A stretch of DNA of 64,000 nucleotides from CAJQQK01 sp049116495 (GCA_049116495.1 JAGDYV010000074.1:10873-74872), one strand, 5' to 3'. Counted from the first letter of the stretch, positions 35,733 to 45,064 are shown. A program made the numbers and translations. The notes: generated from the letters alone by a model not told the origin.

Positions 35733-37465
35733 TCCGCACCCACCGCCGGCGCCTTGACGGACTGGCAGAAACCGAAATCGCAACCTTCCGGCGCCTGTAG
35801 AACGTTTTCACGGAACATCCGGTCATACCCGCGGCTGTCCGCCGGCACAGTGTTATCTGCAAGTTCCGCCTTGCGCTTTGCCAATTCTGCATCGTCGACG
35901 AGAAGGTCAAGCGTCCCATTTTTGACGCTGAGCTTGATGCGGTCGCCGTTGCGCACCAGCGCAATCGGTCCCCCTGCTGCGGTTTCGGGTGCAATATGAA
36001 GTACGATCGTTCCATAGGCGGTGCCACTCATGCGCGCATCCGACATCCGCACCATATCCTTGACGCCCTGCTGCAAGAGCTTCTTGGGTATCGGCAAGAA
36101 CCCTGCTTCCGGCATCGCGTAATCCGAGCGGGGTCCCGCATTCTGAAGGATCATGAAGTCATCCGCCGTCACATCCAGGTCGGGATCATCGATACGCGCG
36201 GCCAGATCATCAAGCGATGTGAAGACCACCGCGCGGCCCTCTTTCTCAAACAGCGACGGCGTCGCCGCCGACCGCTTGATAATGCAGCCATCGGGCGCCA
36301 GCGATCCGAACAACGCAACCAGGCCACCCTGCGGTTCAACCGGATTGTCCGCCGGTAGGATAACCCGCCGGTCGACATAGGCCCCCTCTTCCTGTGCCAG
36401 CCGATCACCCAGCGTCTCGCCCGTAACCGACTTGCAATCGAGATTCAGCAACGGTTTCAACTCCCGCAGCACCGCGCCAATGCCGCCAGCGGCAAAGAAA
36501 TCCTCCATATAGAACTCGTCTCCAACCGGCTTCACGGCCGTCAACACAGGCGTCGTATCCGACAACTCGTTGAGCCTTCTCAGATCGAGCTTAATCCCGG
36601 CCCGCCCCGCGATCGCGGCCAGATGGATAACACCATTGGTCGAGCCACCGATCGCCAGCAGCACACGAAGCGCATTCTCGACGGATTGTTCTGTAATGAT
36701 ATCGGACGGCGTATCACCGCGCGCGATCAGCCTGACAATCTCTTGTCCCGTTGCCTCTCCGGCGCGCAGCCGATCGGCATGTACGGCGGGAATGGCGGCC
36801 GTGCCGGGCAACGTCATGCCAAGCGATTCAGCAATCGCCGCCATGGTCGATGCCGTTCCCATCACGGCGCAGGTGCCAGCGGTCGTCACCAGCCGCCCTT
36901 CGACATCCGAAATATCCTGTTCTGTGATCTCGCCGCCGCGGTACTTAACCCAGAACTTGCGGCAATCCGTACATGCGCCGACGCGATCATCCCTATAACG
37001 CCCCGTCGACTGCGGCCCGCCAATCAACTGGATAGCCGGCTTACCGGCGCTGACCGCGCCCATCAACTGCGCTGGCACCGTCTTGTCGCAACCGCCCATC
37101 AGAATGACGGCGTCCATCGGTTGCGCCCGGATCATTTCCTCGGTGTCCATCGCCATCAGGTTGCGGAACTTCATCGAGTTCGGCGCCAGCGTGGACTCAT
37201 GCAGCGACGTCGTGGGGAATTCCATCGCCGTTCCGCCTGCCGATGCAATGCCGCGTTTGACAGCCTCGAGCAATTCCGGGAAATGCCGGTGACAAGGATT
37301 GAACCGCGAATGCGTAAACGCAACGCCGACAATCGGCCGGCCAAGCTCCTCCAGCGACCAGCCTTGCGAGCGGGCGAAGGCACGACGCATATAAATCGAG
37401 AAATCGCGGTCGCCATAGGTCTGCAAATCACGTAGAAAACCGCGCTCACCGTTATCAGTCGCCAT
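35729..37465 (-). CDS. IlvD/Edd-family dehydratase, sugar-acid type
   Basis: The 578-residue protein has the iron-sulfur dehydratase motifs GGCDKTVPAQLMGA and GACTDCRKFWVKYRGGEIT. AGTCAVMGTASTMAAIAESL follows, carrying the three cluster cysteines, then GGSTNGVIHLAAIAGRAG and VRMSDARMSGTAYGT. The GACTDC..W.KYRGGEI block is found in aldonic-acid dehydratases (arabonate, xylonate, gluconate type) rather than in branched-chain IlvD. The expected reaction is dehydration of a sugar acid to a 2-keto-3-deoxy acid, but the substrate is not known. The ATG at 37465 was chosen; a GTG at 37474 is possible. First gene of a three-gene operon and divergent from the gene at 37610. Confidence 0.88.
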   Translation of the reverse strand: MATDNGERGFLRDLQTYGDRDFSIYMRRAFARSQGWSLEELGRPIVGVAFTHSRFNPCHRHFPELLEAVKRGIASAGGTAMEFPTTSLHESTLAPNSMKFRNLMAMDTEEMIRAQPMDAVILMGGCDKTVPAQLMGAVSAGKPAIQLIGGPQSTGRYRDDRVGACTDCRKFWVKYRGGEITEQDISDVEGRLVTTAGTCAVMGTASTMAAIAESLGMTLPGTAAIPAVHADRLRAGEATGQEIVRLIARGDTPSDIITEQSVENALRVLLAIGGSTNGVIHLAAIAGRAGIKLDLRRLNELSDTTPVLTAVKPVGDEFYMEDFFAAGGIGAVLRELKPLLNLDCKSVTGETLGDRLAQEEGAYVDRRVILPADNPVEPQGGLVALFGSLAPDGCIIKRSAATPSLFEKEGRAVVFTSLDDLAARIDDPDLDVTADDFMILQNAGPRSDYAMPEAGFLPIPKKLLQQGVKDMVRMSDARMSGTAYGTIVLHIAPETAAGGPIALVRNGDRIKLSVKNGTLDLLVDDAELAKRKAELADNTVPADSRGYDRMFRENVLQAPEGCDFGFCQSVKAPAVGAE

Positions 37466-37609
37466 GTCCTTCACCCATTATCTGCCGGTTAAGAATTCCG
37501 AAACCACCATAAGGCAGTGTAGGTGCATTAACGCCATATTAACCCGAACGCCAGCACCGACCCTCGACCATTGAATCGGTGATGAAACTCGAAGCCGCGG
37601 AGCAAACCT

Positions 37610-38125
37610 GTGCCAGACACTTCTCCCTCAGGTTTTCAATTGGACAACCGGCGCACGACGTCGACACTCAACGATGTCAACAACGACACCGGACGCACGG
37701 CCTATTGCGGCCCTTTTGTCATCTCCGCAATAACCGGTCAGTCGATCTCGAAGATCGAAGATGAAATCCGCCGTTATCGTGAATTGCCGGCCGAACGCAA
37801 ACCGGTGGTTCGTGGCACCTACTCGGATGAGGTTGAGCACGCGCTGATGCACTACGGTTATCGCATGCATCTCGTTGAGAGTTTTATGGACGAAGAACGC
37901 AAAGGCAGGCCAACGCTATGGTCCTGGATGCAAAAGCCCCGCAACGCCTGGGCGAACTACATCTTGGCCGTCCACAAGGGCAAGGAAGGTCACTGGATTC
38001 TCATAAAAGGCGTCAAAATGTGCGACACCTTTACGGAAGGTCGGTGGCAATTCGTCTGCGACGGCCCACATCGCGGCTGCCGCATCATGGAGGTTTTCGA
38101 GGTCAAACGCGACCGCTCTCCCTGA
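37610..38125 (+). CDS. Possible papain/C39-like cysteine peptidase-fold protein
   Basis: This 171-residue protein is not firmly recognised. It has NNDTGRTAYCGPFVISAITG at 24-43, with Cys33 at the head of a helix. Later it has NYILAVHKGKEGHWILIKGV at 116-135, with His128 at the end of a strand, and CDTFTEGRW with Asp139. This Cys-helix, GHW, D(T/S) order is that of papain-like or C39-like folds in small phage and bacterial proteins. Catalysis is inferred, not shown. There is no signal peptide. The GTG start has GGAG seven bases upstream. Divergent from the dehydratase operon and convergent with the thermonuclease gene. Confidence 0.55.
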   Translation: MPDTSPSGFQLDNRRTTSTLNDVNNDTGRTAYCGPFVISAITGQSISKIEDEIRRYRELPAERKPVVRGTYSDEVEHALMHYGYRMHLVESFMDEERKGRPTLWSWMQKPRNAWANYILAVHKGKEGHWILIKGVKMCDTFTEGRWQFVCDGPHRGCRIMEVFEVKRDRSP

Positions 38126-38148
38126 CACCTGCCTCCCAGAAGCTGCGA

Positions 38149-38853
38149 TCAGGGGTCATAAACGCCAGAAACGATGGAGTTCATCAAGAACAAGGGTGCC
38201 TTCCAACCGGCCGAAATCGCTTCGACTTCCGAACACACCCACTTGTCACCCCGCTTCTCATCAACTTTGAATTTGGCATACCAGGGCGACCATGGCGCAA
38301 AGTAGATCTTGTTTCCCTTCCGATCGACGGTTGCCTTGAACGCACATCCCTTGGGCGAGATACTGCCGGCTGAAAATTGCAATCGGCGTCTGAAAAGCCA
38401 TGGCCTCTCCAGTTGGTCACGCCAAAAGCCACGCCGCGCCTCACGGGCCTCGGCTTCAAGTTTTTCATAGGCAGAAGGCTCATCCGGCAGCGTCCAAGCC
38501 ATGCCGCGTGCGATCATTTCAGCGCCGAGGTCCGCATCACCACTGAAACACACTGCCAACTCGGTGCCACGCTTATCGCGCTGACCGGTCGGTCGACATC
38601 GAATGGCCCCGTCTTGTAGCATCGCGCGCAAAACAAGGGCCGCGCCACGACCAAAAAAGTCTTGCCCGCCGGTTGCAAGCGGCAAGGTTTGTGCCGCCTC
38701 AGGCGCGTCGATACCCGCTAAACGAAATCGTTGACCGTCGACTTCGACCGTATCACCGTCAACGACCACAGCTGGTCCAACCACTTCACCCGCCCAGGCT
38801 GGCAGTCCAACAAGCAAGATGAGACCAACGATCACGAACCGCAACAAATCCAT
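38149..38853 (-). CDS. Secreted thermonuclease-family (SNase-like) protein
   Basis: The 234-residue protein has a signal peptide (FVIVGLILLVGLPAWAGEV). The SNase fold core follows: VVDGDTVEVDGQRFRLAGID with the metal-binding Asp residues, APEAAQ, GRGAALVLRAML, and ADLGAEMIARGMAWTLPDEP. The family hydrolyses DNA or RNA phosphodiesters. An extra C-terminal segment (about 155-234) with three cysteines and SPKGCAFKATVDRKGNKIYF is a short accessory domain often seen in alphaproteobacterial members. GGAGG five bases before the ATG at 38853 sets the start. Confidence 0.85.
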   Translation of the reverse strand: MDLLRFVIVGLILLVGLPAWAGEVVGPAVVVDGDTVEVDGQRFRLAGIDAPEAAQTLPLATGGQDFFGRGAALVLRAMLQDGAIRCRPTGQRDKRGTELAVCFSGDADLGAEMIARGMAWTLPDEPSAYEKLEAEAREARRGFWRDQLERPWLFRRRLQFSAGSISPKGCAFKATVDRKGNKIYFAPWSPWYAKFKVDEKRGDKWVCSEVEAISAGWKAPLFLMNSIVSGVYDP

Positions 38854-38933
38854 GCCAACCTCCAACGTGATATCATAAGCTTGAATCTGACTGCAAAACG
38901 CCACCGCCTCAATCTAAATTTTTCAGGACCAGC

Positions 38934-39866
38934 ATGCATTCCAACGATCAATCCATCCCAATTATCGATGCGCACCACCATTACTGGGACCCCGTTCGGA
39001 ACAATCATCCTTGGTTACGCGATGAACCGATGATCGCCTTCCGTTACGGCGATTACTCTGCAATCCGCCAAGCGTTCATGCCGGCCGACTACGACCGTAT
39101 TGCAGCAGGGTTCAACGTCGTCAACACGGTCACAATGGAAGGTGAATTCGACGAAGATGATCTCATTGCGGAAAGTGCATGGATGAACGATGTCGCCGCG
39201 CAGCATAGTCGGCCCGCAGCTCACGTCGCCCGCGCTATTCTGCATCGGATCGACGCGCCAGACCTGATCCAGGGCCACGCAGCCTACCCGATCGTGCGAG
39301 GCATTCGTCACAAGCCCGCGGTCGCCCAATCGATGGAAGAAATTGAAATCGGTAGCCCTGGGTCAATGTCCGATCCCGACTGGCAAAGAGGCTACGCAGC
39401 ACTCACGGACAACAGTCTGCATTTCGAGTTGCAGGCGCCATGGTGGCATATCAATGAATTGCTGCAACTCGTCGAGCAGTTCCCGGAAACGCCGGTCGTC
39501 ATCAACCATGCATTCATGCCGGTTAATCGCGCACCGGACGCCCTTAACGGCTGGCGCGCGGCCATCAAACTGGCCGCCTCGGCACCAGATTTAACCATGA
39601 AAATCTCGGGCATCGGCATCATGGGACAACCCTGGGCGCTCGAAGATCAGCGCCCCATCATTGATGCCTGTATCGATGCTTTCGGGCCGAGCCGGTGCAT
39701 GTTCGCGTCAAACTTTCCCGTTGACGGTCTAGTCGGCTCATTCGCCGATATCTACAATGGTTTTCTCGCGGCAACTGCTGATCTGACACGCAACGAGCGC
39801 CTCGCCCTGTTCCACGATAACGCCATCCGAATCTACCGGCTCGGGCTTCACAAATTGGCGCCATGA
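38934..39866 (+). CDS. Amidohydrolase-family TIM-barrel hydrolase (COG3618-like)
   Basis: The 310-residue protein opens with IPIIDAHHHYWDP, the HxH metal site of amidohydrolase-2 enzymes. It has HFELQAPWWHINELLQLVEQ, VVINHAFMP with a later His ligand, MKISGIGI, and the C-terminal CMFASNFPVDGL with the conserved Asp. COG3618 members open sugar or aromatic lactones (fuconolactonase, PDC hydrolase type); the substrate here is unknown. AGGA lies five bases before the ATG. It is divergent from the thermonuclease gene with 80 bases between. Confidence 0.85.
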   Translation: MHSNDQSIPIIDAHHHYWDPVRNNHPWLRDEPMIAFRYGDYSAIRQAFMPADYDRIAAGFNVVNTVTMEGEFDEDDLIAESAWMNDVAAQHSRPAAHVARAILHRIDAPDLIQGHAAYPIVRGIRHKPAVAQSMEEIEIGSPGSMSDPDWQRGYAALTDNSLHFELQAPWWHINELLQLVEQFPETPVVINHAFMPVNRAPDALNGWRAAIKLAASAPDLTMKISGIGIMGQPWALEDQRPIIDACIDAFGPSRCMFASNFPVDGLVGSFADIYNGFLAATADLTRNERLALFHDNAIRIYRLGLHKLAP

Positions 39867-40281
39867 CATTGATCCAAGCCGTCTTCCACCGGACACTGTC
39901 GCGAAGTGCCCGATATTTCTCTCACGCCAGCTTGAACGTCAGACCCTCCTGCCCAACCGATACGATCAAACATTCGTCATCAGAATGACATATGCCCGCC
40001 GACGGCCTAGGGTAACACTATACTGACGCACACTATTGCATTGACTTGCGCTTTGTCGGAAGAACTTGGAGTCGATGTCCACGTGTTTGCATCGAACACT
40101 TGGATCCGGCTGCAAGACGGATCGTATTCGCAAATGCAGAACACGGTCAAAAAGCTCGCTCGTGTTCCTGCGGAGACGCTTGAACACCATGCGTCGGACT
40201 CGGAACACGAGGGGCATCGCGCTCCGGAATCAGCGACAACCGTTCTTCGGTTTGTCAGAATCCTCGCGCCAGGAGGCGCCT
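39867..40281. other. 415-base gap before the second solute-binding protein gene
   Basis: Nothing convincing is seen. Overlapping frames at 39966-40217 (minus) and 40041-40457 (plus) lack domains and ribosome sites, and the plus frame runs into the following gene out of frame. The gap should hold the promoter of the binding-protein gene. Confidence 0.4.
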
Positions 40282-41889
40282 ATGAACGCAGCGAACCTAT
40301 TTTTGGCCGGTTTCCTGTCCGTTTGTTTATTCGCATCTGGCGCAGTAGACAGCTCCGCAAAACCGTTCGTTTGGGCTCGTGCTGGCGATGCCCTGACACT
40401 CGATCCACATGCAGTCAACGAAGGCTCCACGCATGCGCTGAACCATCAAATCTATGAACCACTCATCATCCGTGACCATGCTGGCAAGTTGGAACCCGCC
40501 CTCGCAACGTCCTGGACACAGACGATAGACCCTAAGATTTGGTCTTTCCAATTGCGCAGCCAAGTCACATTCCATGACGGCAAGCCATTGACCGCTGACG
40601 ACGTTGTATTCTCCATCGAACGTGCTCTCTCGATCCATTCAGATATGCGCACGCGTCTTCAGAGCGTGCGTTCCGTCAAGGCCGTCGCCGCCAACGAGAT
40701 CGAAATCAAAACGCATGTGCCGGATCCACTGCTGCCCATCCGTCTAACCGACATTTTCATTATGAATAAAGCTTGGGCCGAAGCGCATGGTGCACTTGAG
40801 CCGCAAAAGTATCTGGCTGGCGAAAAGACATTTGCTTCAACGAACAGCAATGGCACCGGGCCCTACAAACTCGTATCGCGCACCCCAGGCAAAGAAACAA
40901 AGCTGACCCGCAACCAAAAATACTGGGGCTGGCGCGAGACGGATGCGTCAAGTCGGGTACCCGAAATCATATACCGCCCCATGCCGACATCGAAAGATCG
41001 CATCACGGCACTATTGGACGGTTCGGTCGACTTTGTCCAAGACGTTCCGCTGTCGGAGCTGGAGGTGTTGCGGCAGGCCCCAAACCTAAAACTCAGCGTC
41101 GGTCCAGAAAACCGGGTCATCTTTATTGGTTTGTCGGTCAAAGCCCAATTTGATGGCAAACCCAATCCACTCGCCAACAAAGCTGTCCGCGAAGCGATAG
41201 GGAGTGCGATTGACCGCCTCTCGATCCAACGCAACGTCATGCTCGGTCAGTCTATTCCAACTGCCGTGCTGGCCCCACCGGGCATCAATGGCTTCCCGTT
41301 TGAACTTGACGAAATCCCACCGCGGGATACCGGCAAGGTGAGGTCGCTGCTCAAAAAAGCGAACGTTGCCGAAGGTACAAAATTGACGCTCGACTGCCCC
41401 AACAATCGCTATGTAAATGATGCGGCCATCTGTAAAGCCGTTGCCGCTCAACTCGCAACCGTCGGGCTCAACGTAGAAGTTGTGTTACGTCCTAAGCGCG
41501 ATCACTTTCGCAAAGTCCGTTCAGGCCAGTCGCAGTTCTTCCTGCTCGGCTGGGGCGTACCAACGTTCGATAGCGCATACATATTTTCAAACCTGTTTCA
41601 TACGCGCCAAAACAACCTCGGGACATGGAACGGAACGGGTTTTTCCGATCCGGACCTCGACAAACAGATCATGGCATTGTCACAACTGAACGAGAGTGGC
41701 GCGCGGGCACGGTCTATGTCGTATATCTGGCAAACCGCACGCGAGGCGCGGATCTACATTCCGATCCACGTACAAACGCTCATGTACGCCATGCGCAACG
41801 GCATTGATGTTACGGTCGACATCTCCAATACCCCAAAACTGAAACACGCAAAGATCGTCAGTCAGACCGCCGATACGCATTCTCAGTAA
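40282..41889 (+). CDS. Family-5 extracellular solute-binding protein (DppA/OppA-like)
   Basis: The 535-residue protein has a signal peptide (residues 1-26, LFLAGFLSVCLFASGAVDSS). The SBP_bac_5 blocks follow: GDALTLDPHAVNEGSTHALN, LATSWTQTIDPKIWSFQLRS, VTFHDGKPLTADDVVFSIER and SNGTGPYKLVSRTPG. It should bind peptides or related solutes in the periplasm. No ABC permease or ATPase genes are adjacent, so it is an orphan. There is no lipobox. AGGAGG five bases before the ATG at 40282 fixes the start, although the frame is open for 72 codons upstream. Confidence 0.88.
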   Translation: MNAANLFLAGFLSVCLFASGAVDSSAKPFVWARAGDALTLDPHAVNEGSTHALNHQIYEPLIIRDHAGKLEPALATSWTQTIDPKIWSFQLRSQVTFHDGKPLTADDVVFSIERALSIHSDMRTRLQSVRSVKAVAANEIEIKTHVPDPLLPIRLTDIFIMNKAWAEAHGALEPQKYLAGEKTFASTNSNGTGPYKLVSRTPGKETKLTRNQKYWGWRETDASSRVPEIIYRPMPTSKDRITALLDGSVDFVQDVPLSELEVLRQAPNLKLSVGPENRVIFIGLSVKAQFDGKPNPLANKAVREAIGSAIDRLSIQRNVMLGQSIPTAVLAPPGINGFPFELDEIPPRDTGKVRSLLKKANVAEGTKLTLDCPNNRYVNDAAICKAVAAQLATVGLNVEVVLRPKRDHFRKVRSGQSQFFLLGWGVPTFDSAYIFSNLFHTRQNNLGTWNGTGFSDPDLDKQIMALSQLNESGARARSMSYIWQTAREARIYIPIHVQTLMYAMRNGIDVTVDISNTPKLKHAKIVSQTADTHSQ

Positions 41890-41947
41890 GTCAGGCTGAG
41901 TATTGGTTTAAACTCAATTCCGGAGGCGGAGGCTCTCTGAAGTCGTC

Positions 41948-42496
41948 CTACAGCACTTTCGGTCCACGCCCAATGGCGGCAATGCCCGTGCGCGAGACTT
42001 CTGCCAGGCCAAGCTCCGTCATGATCCCGATGAAGCGATCGACATCGACCGAACGACCTGTCAACTGGAACACGAAATGCTCCGTTGATGCATCAATGAC
42101 ATCCGCTCTGAAAATCTCGGCCAGGCGCAATGCCTCAATTCGATGCTCACCCTTCCCGACAACTTTGATCAAGGCCAATTCGCGTTCGAGCGATTCACCT
42201 TCCAGCGTTAAATCCGTGACGCTGTGCACCGGCACCATGCGCTCAAGTTGATGCTTGATTTGTTCGATTACCGCAGGCGTGCCGCCAGTAACGATGGTGA
42301 TGCGAGAGACATGCTGTTCATGCTCTGTCTCGGTGACGGTCAACGAGTCAATATTGTAACCCCGCCCTGAAAACAGCCCGATCACACGCGCCAACACGCC
42401 CGGCTCATTGTCAACAAGAACCGAAAGGGTCCGAGACACGACTTCCTGATCCAATATTGGATCCGGATAGTGTGATTGTGTCGGTGCGTTCGCCAT
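41948..42496 (-). CDS. ilvN: Acetolactate synthase small (regulatory) subunit
   Basis: The 182-residue protein starts with the ACT domain SRTLSVLVDNEPGVLARVIG, LFSGRGYNIDSLTVTETEHE, and has the C-terminal regulatory half (ALIKVVGKGEHRIEALRLAE). It binds valine and confers feedback control on the IlvB catalytic subunit, encoded two genes upstream on the same strand. A glutathione-transferase gene lies between them. It could equally be named ilvH. Confidence 0.95.
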   Translation of the reverse strand: MANAPTQSHYPDPILDQEVVSRTLSVLVDNEPGVLARVIGLFSGRGYNIDSLTVTETEHEQHVSRITIVTGGTPAVIEQIKHQLERMVPVHSVTDLTLEGESLERELALIKVVGKGEHRIEALRLAEIFRADVIDASTEHFVFQLTGRSVDVDRFIGIMTELGLAEVSRTGIAAIGRGPKVL

Positions 42497-42535
42497 ATTC
42501 AGTGCTTTCTCTCAGTGCCGCTTGCGGATAAATCG

Positions 42536-43231
42536 TTAACCCTGCGCCAGATGGGGGCGCAAATTTTCGATTGCAGGTTCATCGACCTCGTCTTCTGCAA
42601 CAATCCAATCTTCTTTAAGCGCAGCCGTCTTCCACGCGCCAAACGTATCGCTGCTCAGCACAGCATCAATATAAGCCTGCGTGACATCATCCACTTTGAT
42701 TCCGTACGTATCGATCCGGGTCAATAGCGGCGCGTACATCGCGTCTGCAGCAGTAAACGCCCCGTATAAGAACGGACCGTCGGCTGATGCACCAAACCGC
42801 TCTCGCGCTTCGCCGACAATCGCACACAACCGCGAAACGTTTGCCGCCACGTCCGCGCCACGGTCTTTGCCGGCAAAACGCTTGCCAAGATTCATCGGGC
42901 AGGCCGATCGTAACGCAGAAAATCCGGCATGCATTTCAGCGGAAACAGCACGCGCATGCGCACGGCCTTGCCGATCCGCCGGCCACACATTTTTGTCAGG
43001 ATATTTCTCGGCCAAGTATTCGAGGATCGCCAGCGTCTCCCAGACCTTGATGTCTCCATCAACGAGAACCGGCACCAAGCCTGCAGCCGAAATCTCCGAA
43101 ATGCGATCAGCAAAGTCTGCCTTAAACAGCGGAATGACGGTCTCCTCAAACGGAATACCCAGCGCTGTCATGGCGATCCATGGTCTCAGCGACCAAGACG
43201 AATAGAGTTTGTTGCCGATATAAAGATGCAT
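42536..43231 (-). CDS. Glutathione S-transferase family protein
   Basis: The 231-residue protein has a thioredoxin-like N-terminal domain (LYIGNKLYSSWSLRPWIAMT, with a Ser in the usual catalytic position). GLVPVLVDGDIKVWETLAIL contains the cis-Pro and the glutathione-binding Glu-Thr (ET) pair. An all-helical C-terminal domain follows (GPFLYGAFTAADAMYAPLLT). Its substrate is unknown. It sits between ilvB and ilvN, 39 bases from ilvN and 45 from ilvB, on the same strand, so it is probably part of that operon. Confidence 0.9.
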   Translation of the reverse strand: MHLYIGNKLYSSWSLRPWIAMTALGIPFEETVIPLFKADFADRISEISAAGLVPVLVDGDIKVWETLAILEYLAEKYPDKNVWPADRQGRAHARAVSAEMHAGFSALRSACPMNLGKRFAGKDRGADVAANVSRLCAIVGEARERFGASADGPFLYGAFTAADAMYAPLLTRIDTYGIKVDDVTQAYIDAVLSSDTFGAWKTAALKEDWIVAEDEVDEPAIENLRPHLAQG

Positions 43232-43276
43232 CGCCTCGCGTCCTTAGTTTGTGACGGGCTACTGGCACAAGGTCAG

Positions 43277-45043
43277 CTAGACGAGCGCCTTGCCTTCTTT
43301 ACCGATCGCATTGCCGATTTCTTCATCAGAAACGTCTTCACCCATGAGCATTTCGTTATGGGCTTTGCCGGATGGAATCATCGGGAAGCAATTCGCCAGA
43401 TTGGCAACCCGACAGTCAAACATCACGGGACCATTGTGCTCGATCATTTCAGTGATCGCGGCATCAAGGTTTGCCGGTTTCTCACAACGGATACCATAGG
43501 CACCGTAGGCTTCGGCAAGTTTAACGAAATCTGGCAGCGACTCCGTATAGGTCTCTGACAATCGATTGCCATGCAGCAGTTGCTGCCACTGGCGCACCAT
43601 GCCCATATATTGATTATTCAGGATGAAGATTTTCACCGGCAGGTGATACTGCACGGCAGTCGACATTTCTTGGATGTTCATCAGGATAGATGCATCGCCG
43701 GCGATATCGACACACAAAGCTTTCGGGTGCGCAATTTGCGCACCAATTGCCGCGGGCAAGCCGTAACCCATCGTACCAAGCCCCCCGGACGTCAACCATC
43801 GGTTGGGTTCCGCGAAGTGATAGAATTGCGCAGCCCACATCTGGTGTTGGCCGACTTCGGTGGAGATGTACGTGTCGCGATCCTTGGTCAGCTCGTACAA
43901 CCGCTCGATCGCATATTGCGGCATGATAAAGTCATCTGACTGTTTGTATGCCAGGGACTTGCGCTTGCGCCAGGTGTCAATCTGCTTCCACCAGGCTTTG
44001 TGCGCCGACTTGTCCAACTGCGGCGCACTTGATTTCCAAAGGCGCAGCATATCTTCCATGACACGCGTTGCATCACCGATGATTGGCACGTCGGCGCGGA
44101 CGTTCTTGTTGATCGATGACGGATCAATATCGATATGGATGCGCTTCGAATTAGGGGCAAACGCGTCAAGCCGCCCCGTTATCCGGTCATCGAACCGCGC
44201 ACCAATGCAGATCATGACATCGCAATCGTGCATCGCCATATTCGCCTCGTACGTGCCATGCATCCCAAGCATTCCAAGCCAGTTCTTTTCGTGCGCTGGA
44301 AATGCACCCAACCCCATCAAAGTTGAGGTCAGCGGAAATCCGGTCGTTCGTACCAACTCACGCAGCAATTGCGATGCCTTCGGTCCTGAGTTGATGACGC
44401 CACCACCGGTGTAGAACACGGGCTTCTTCGCCTTCGACATCAGCTCGATGGCGTCGCGGACCTGTTTTTCCGCGCCTTTCAATTGTGGCTGGTAGGTCTT
44501 GTGCTGAATGTTCGAGGGACCAACATAGTTTCCACTGCCAAATTGCACATCTTTGGGAATATCAACAACAACCGGCCCCGGGCGGCCTGAGCGCGCCACA
44601 TAAAAGGCTTCATGCATCACGCGCGCTAGGTCATCCGGACTCTTGACCAAATAATTGTGCTTGGTGCAAGACCGCGTAATTCCGACAGTGTCGCACTCCT
44701 GAAACGCATCCGAACCAATGAGATGCGTTGGTACTTGTCCCGTAATACAGACCAAAGGAATCGAATCCATCAACGCATCGGTCAAGCCAGTGACAGCATT
44801 GGTGGCACCAGGTCCAGATGTAACCAACACGACGCCGACTTTGCCCGTCGATCGTGCGTAACCCTCGGCGGCATGAACCGCTCCGCCTTCTTGACGGACT
44901 AGAATATGTCGAACCTTATCCTGCTGAAACATCTCATCATAGATCGGCAGAACAGCTCCGCCCGGATAACCGAATACGACTTCAGCGCCCTGATCGGTTA
45001 GCGCTTGCAGCACCATTTCAGCGCCAGTCATGGTCCGAGCCAT
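43277..45043 (-). CDS. ilvB: Acetolactate synthase large (catalytic) subunit
   Basis: The 588-residue protein has the ThDP-enzyme features: VVFGYPGGAVLPIYDEMFQQ, VRQEGGAVHAAEGYARSTGK with the catalytic Glu, ATNAVTGLTDALMDSIPLVC, and the ThDP-magnesium motif from AGDASILMN to ILNNQYMGMV. It joins two pyruvates (or pyruvate and 2-ketobutyrate) in valine and isoleucine synthesis. Two ATGs are possible. The one at 45043 has AGGAG at eight bases, while the one at 45049 is only two bases from it. A 7-pair hairpin lies just upstream of the ribosome site. Confidence 0.96.
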   Translation of the reverse strand: MARTMTGAEMVLQALTDQGAEVVFGYPGGAVLPIYDEMFQQDKVRHILVRQEGGAVHAAEGYARSTGKVGVVLVTSGPGATNAVTGLTDALMDSIPLVCITGQVPTHLIGSDAFQECDTVGITRSCTKHNYLVKSPDDLARVMHEAFYVARSGRPGPVVVDIPKDVQFGSGNYVGPSNIQHKTYQPQLKGAEKQVRDAIELMSKAKKPVFYTGGGVINSGPKASQLLRELVRTTGFPLTSTLMGLGAFPAHEKNWLGMLGMHGTYEANMAMHDCDVMICIGARFDDRITGRLDAFAPNSKRIHIDIDPSSINKNVRADVPIIGDATRVMEDMLRLWKSSAPQLDKSAHKAWWKQIDTWRKRKSLAYKQSDDFIMPQYAIERLYELTKDRDTYISTEVGQHQMWAAQFYHFAEPNRWLTSGGLGTMGYGLPAAIGAQIAHPKALCVDIAGDASILMNIQEMSTAVQYHLPVKIFILNNQYMGMVRQWQQLLHGNRLSETYTESLPDFVKLAEAYGAYGIRCEKPANLDAAITEMIEHNGPVMFDCRVANLANCFPMIPSGKAHNEMLMGEDVSDEEIGNAIGKEGKALV

Positions 45044-45064
45044 GGACATGTCTCCTCTTAGCTA

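Noticed and set aside
40041..40457. 138-codon plus-strand frame before and into the second binding-protein gene
   Set aside because: It overlaps the well-supported start at 40282 (AGGAGG box, signal peptide) in another frame.
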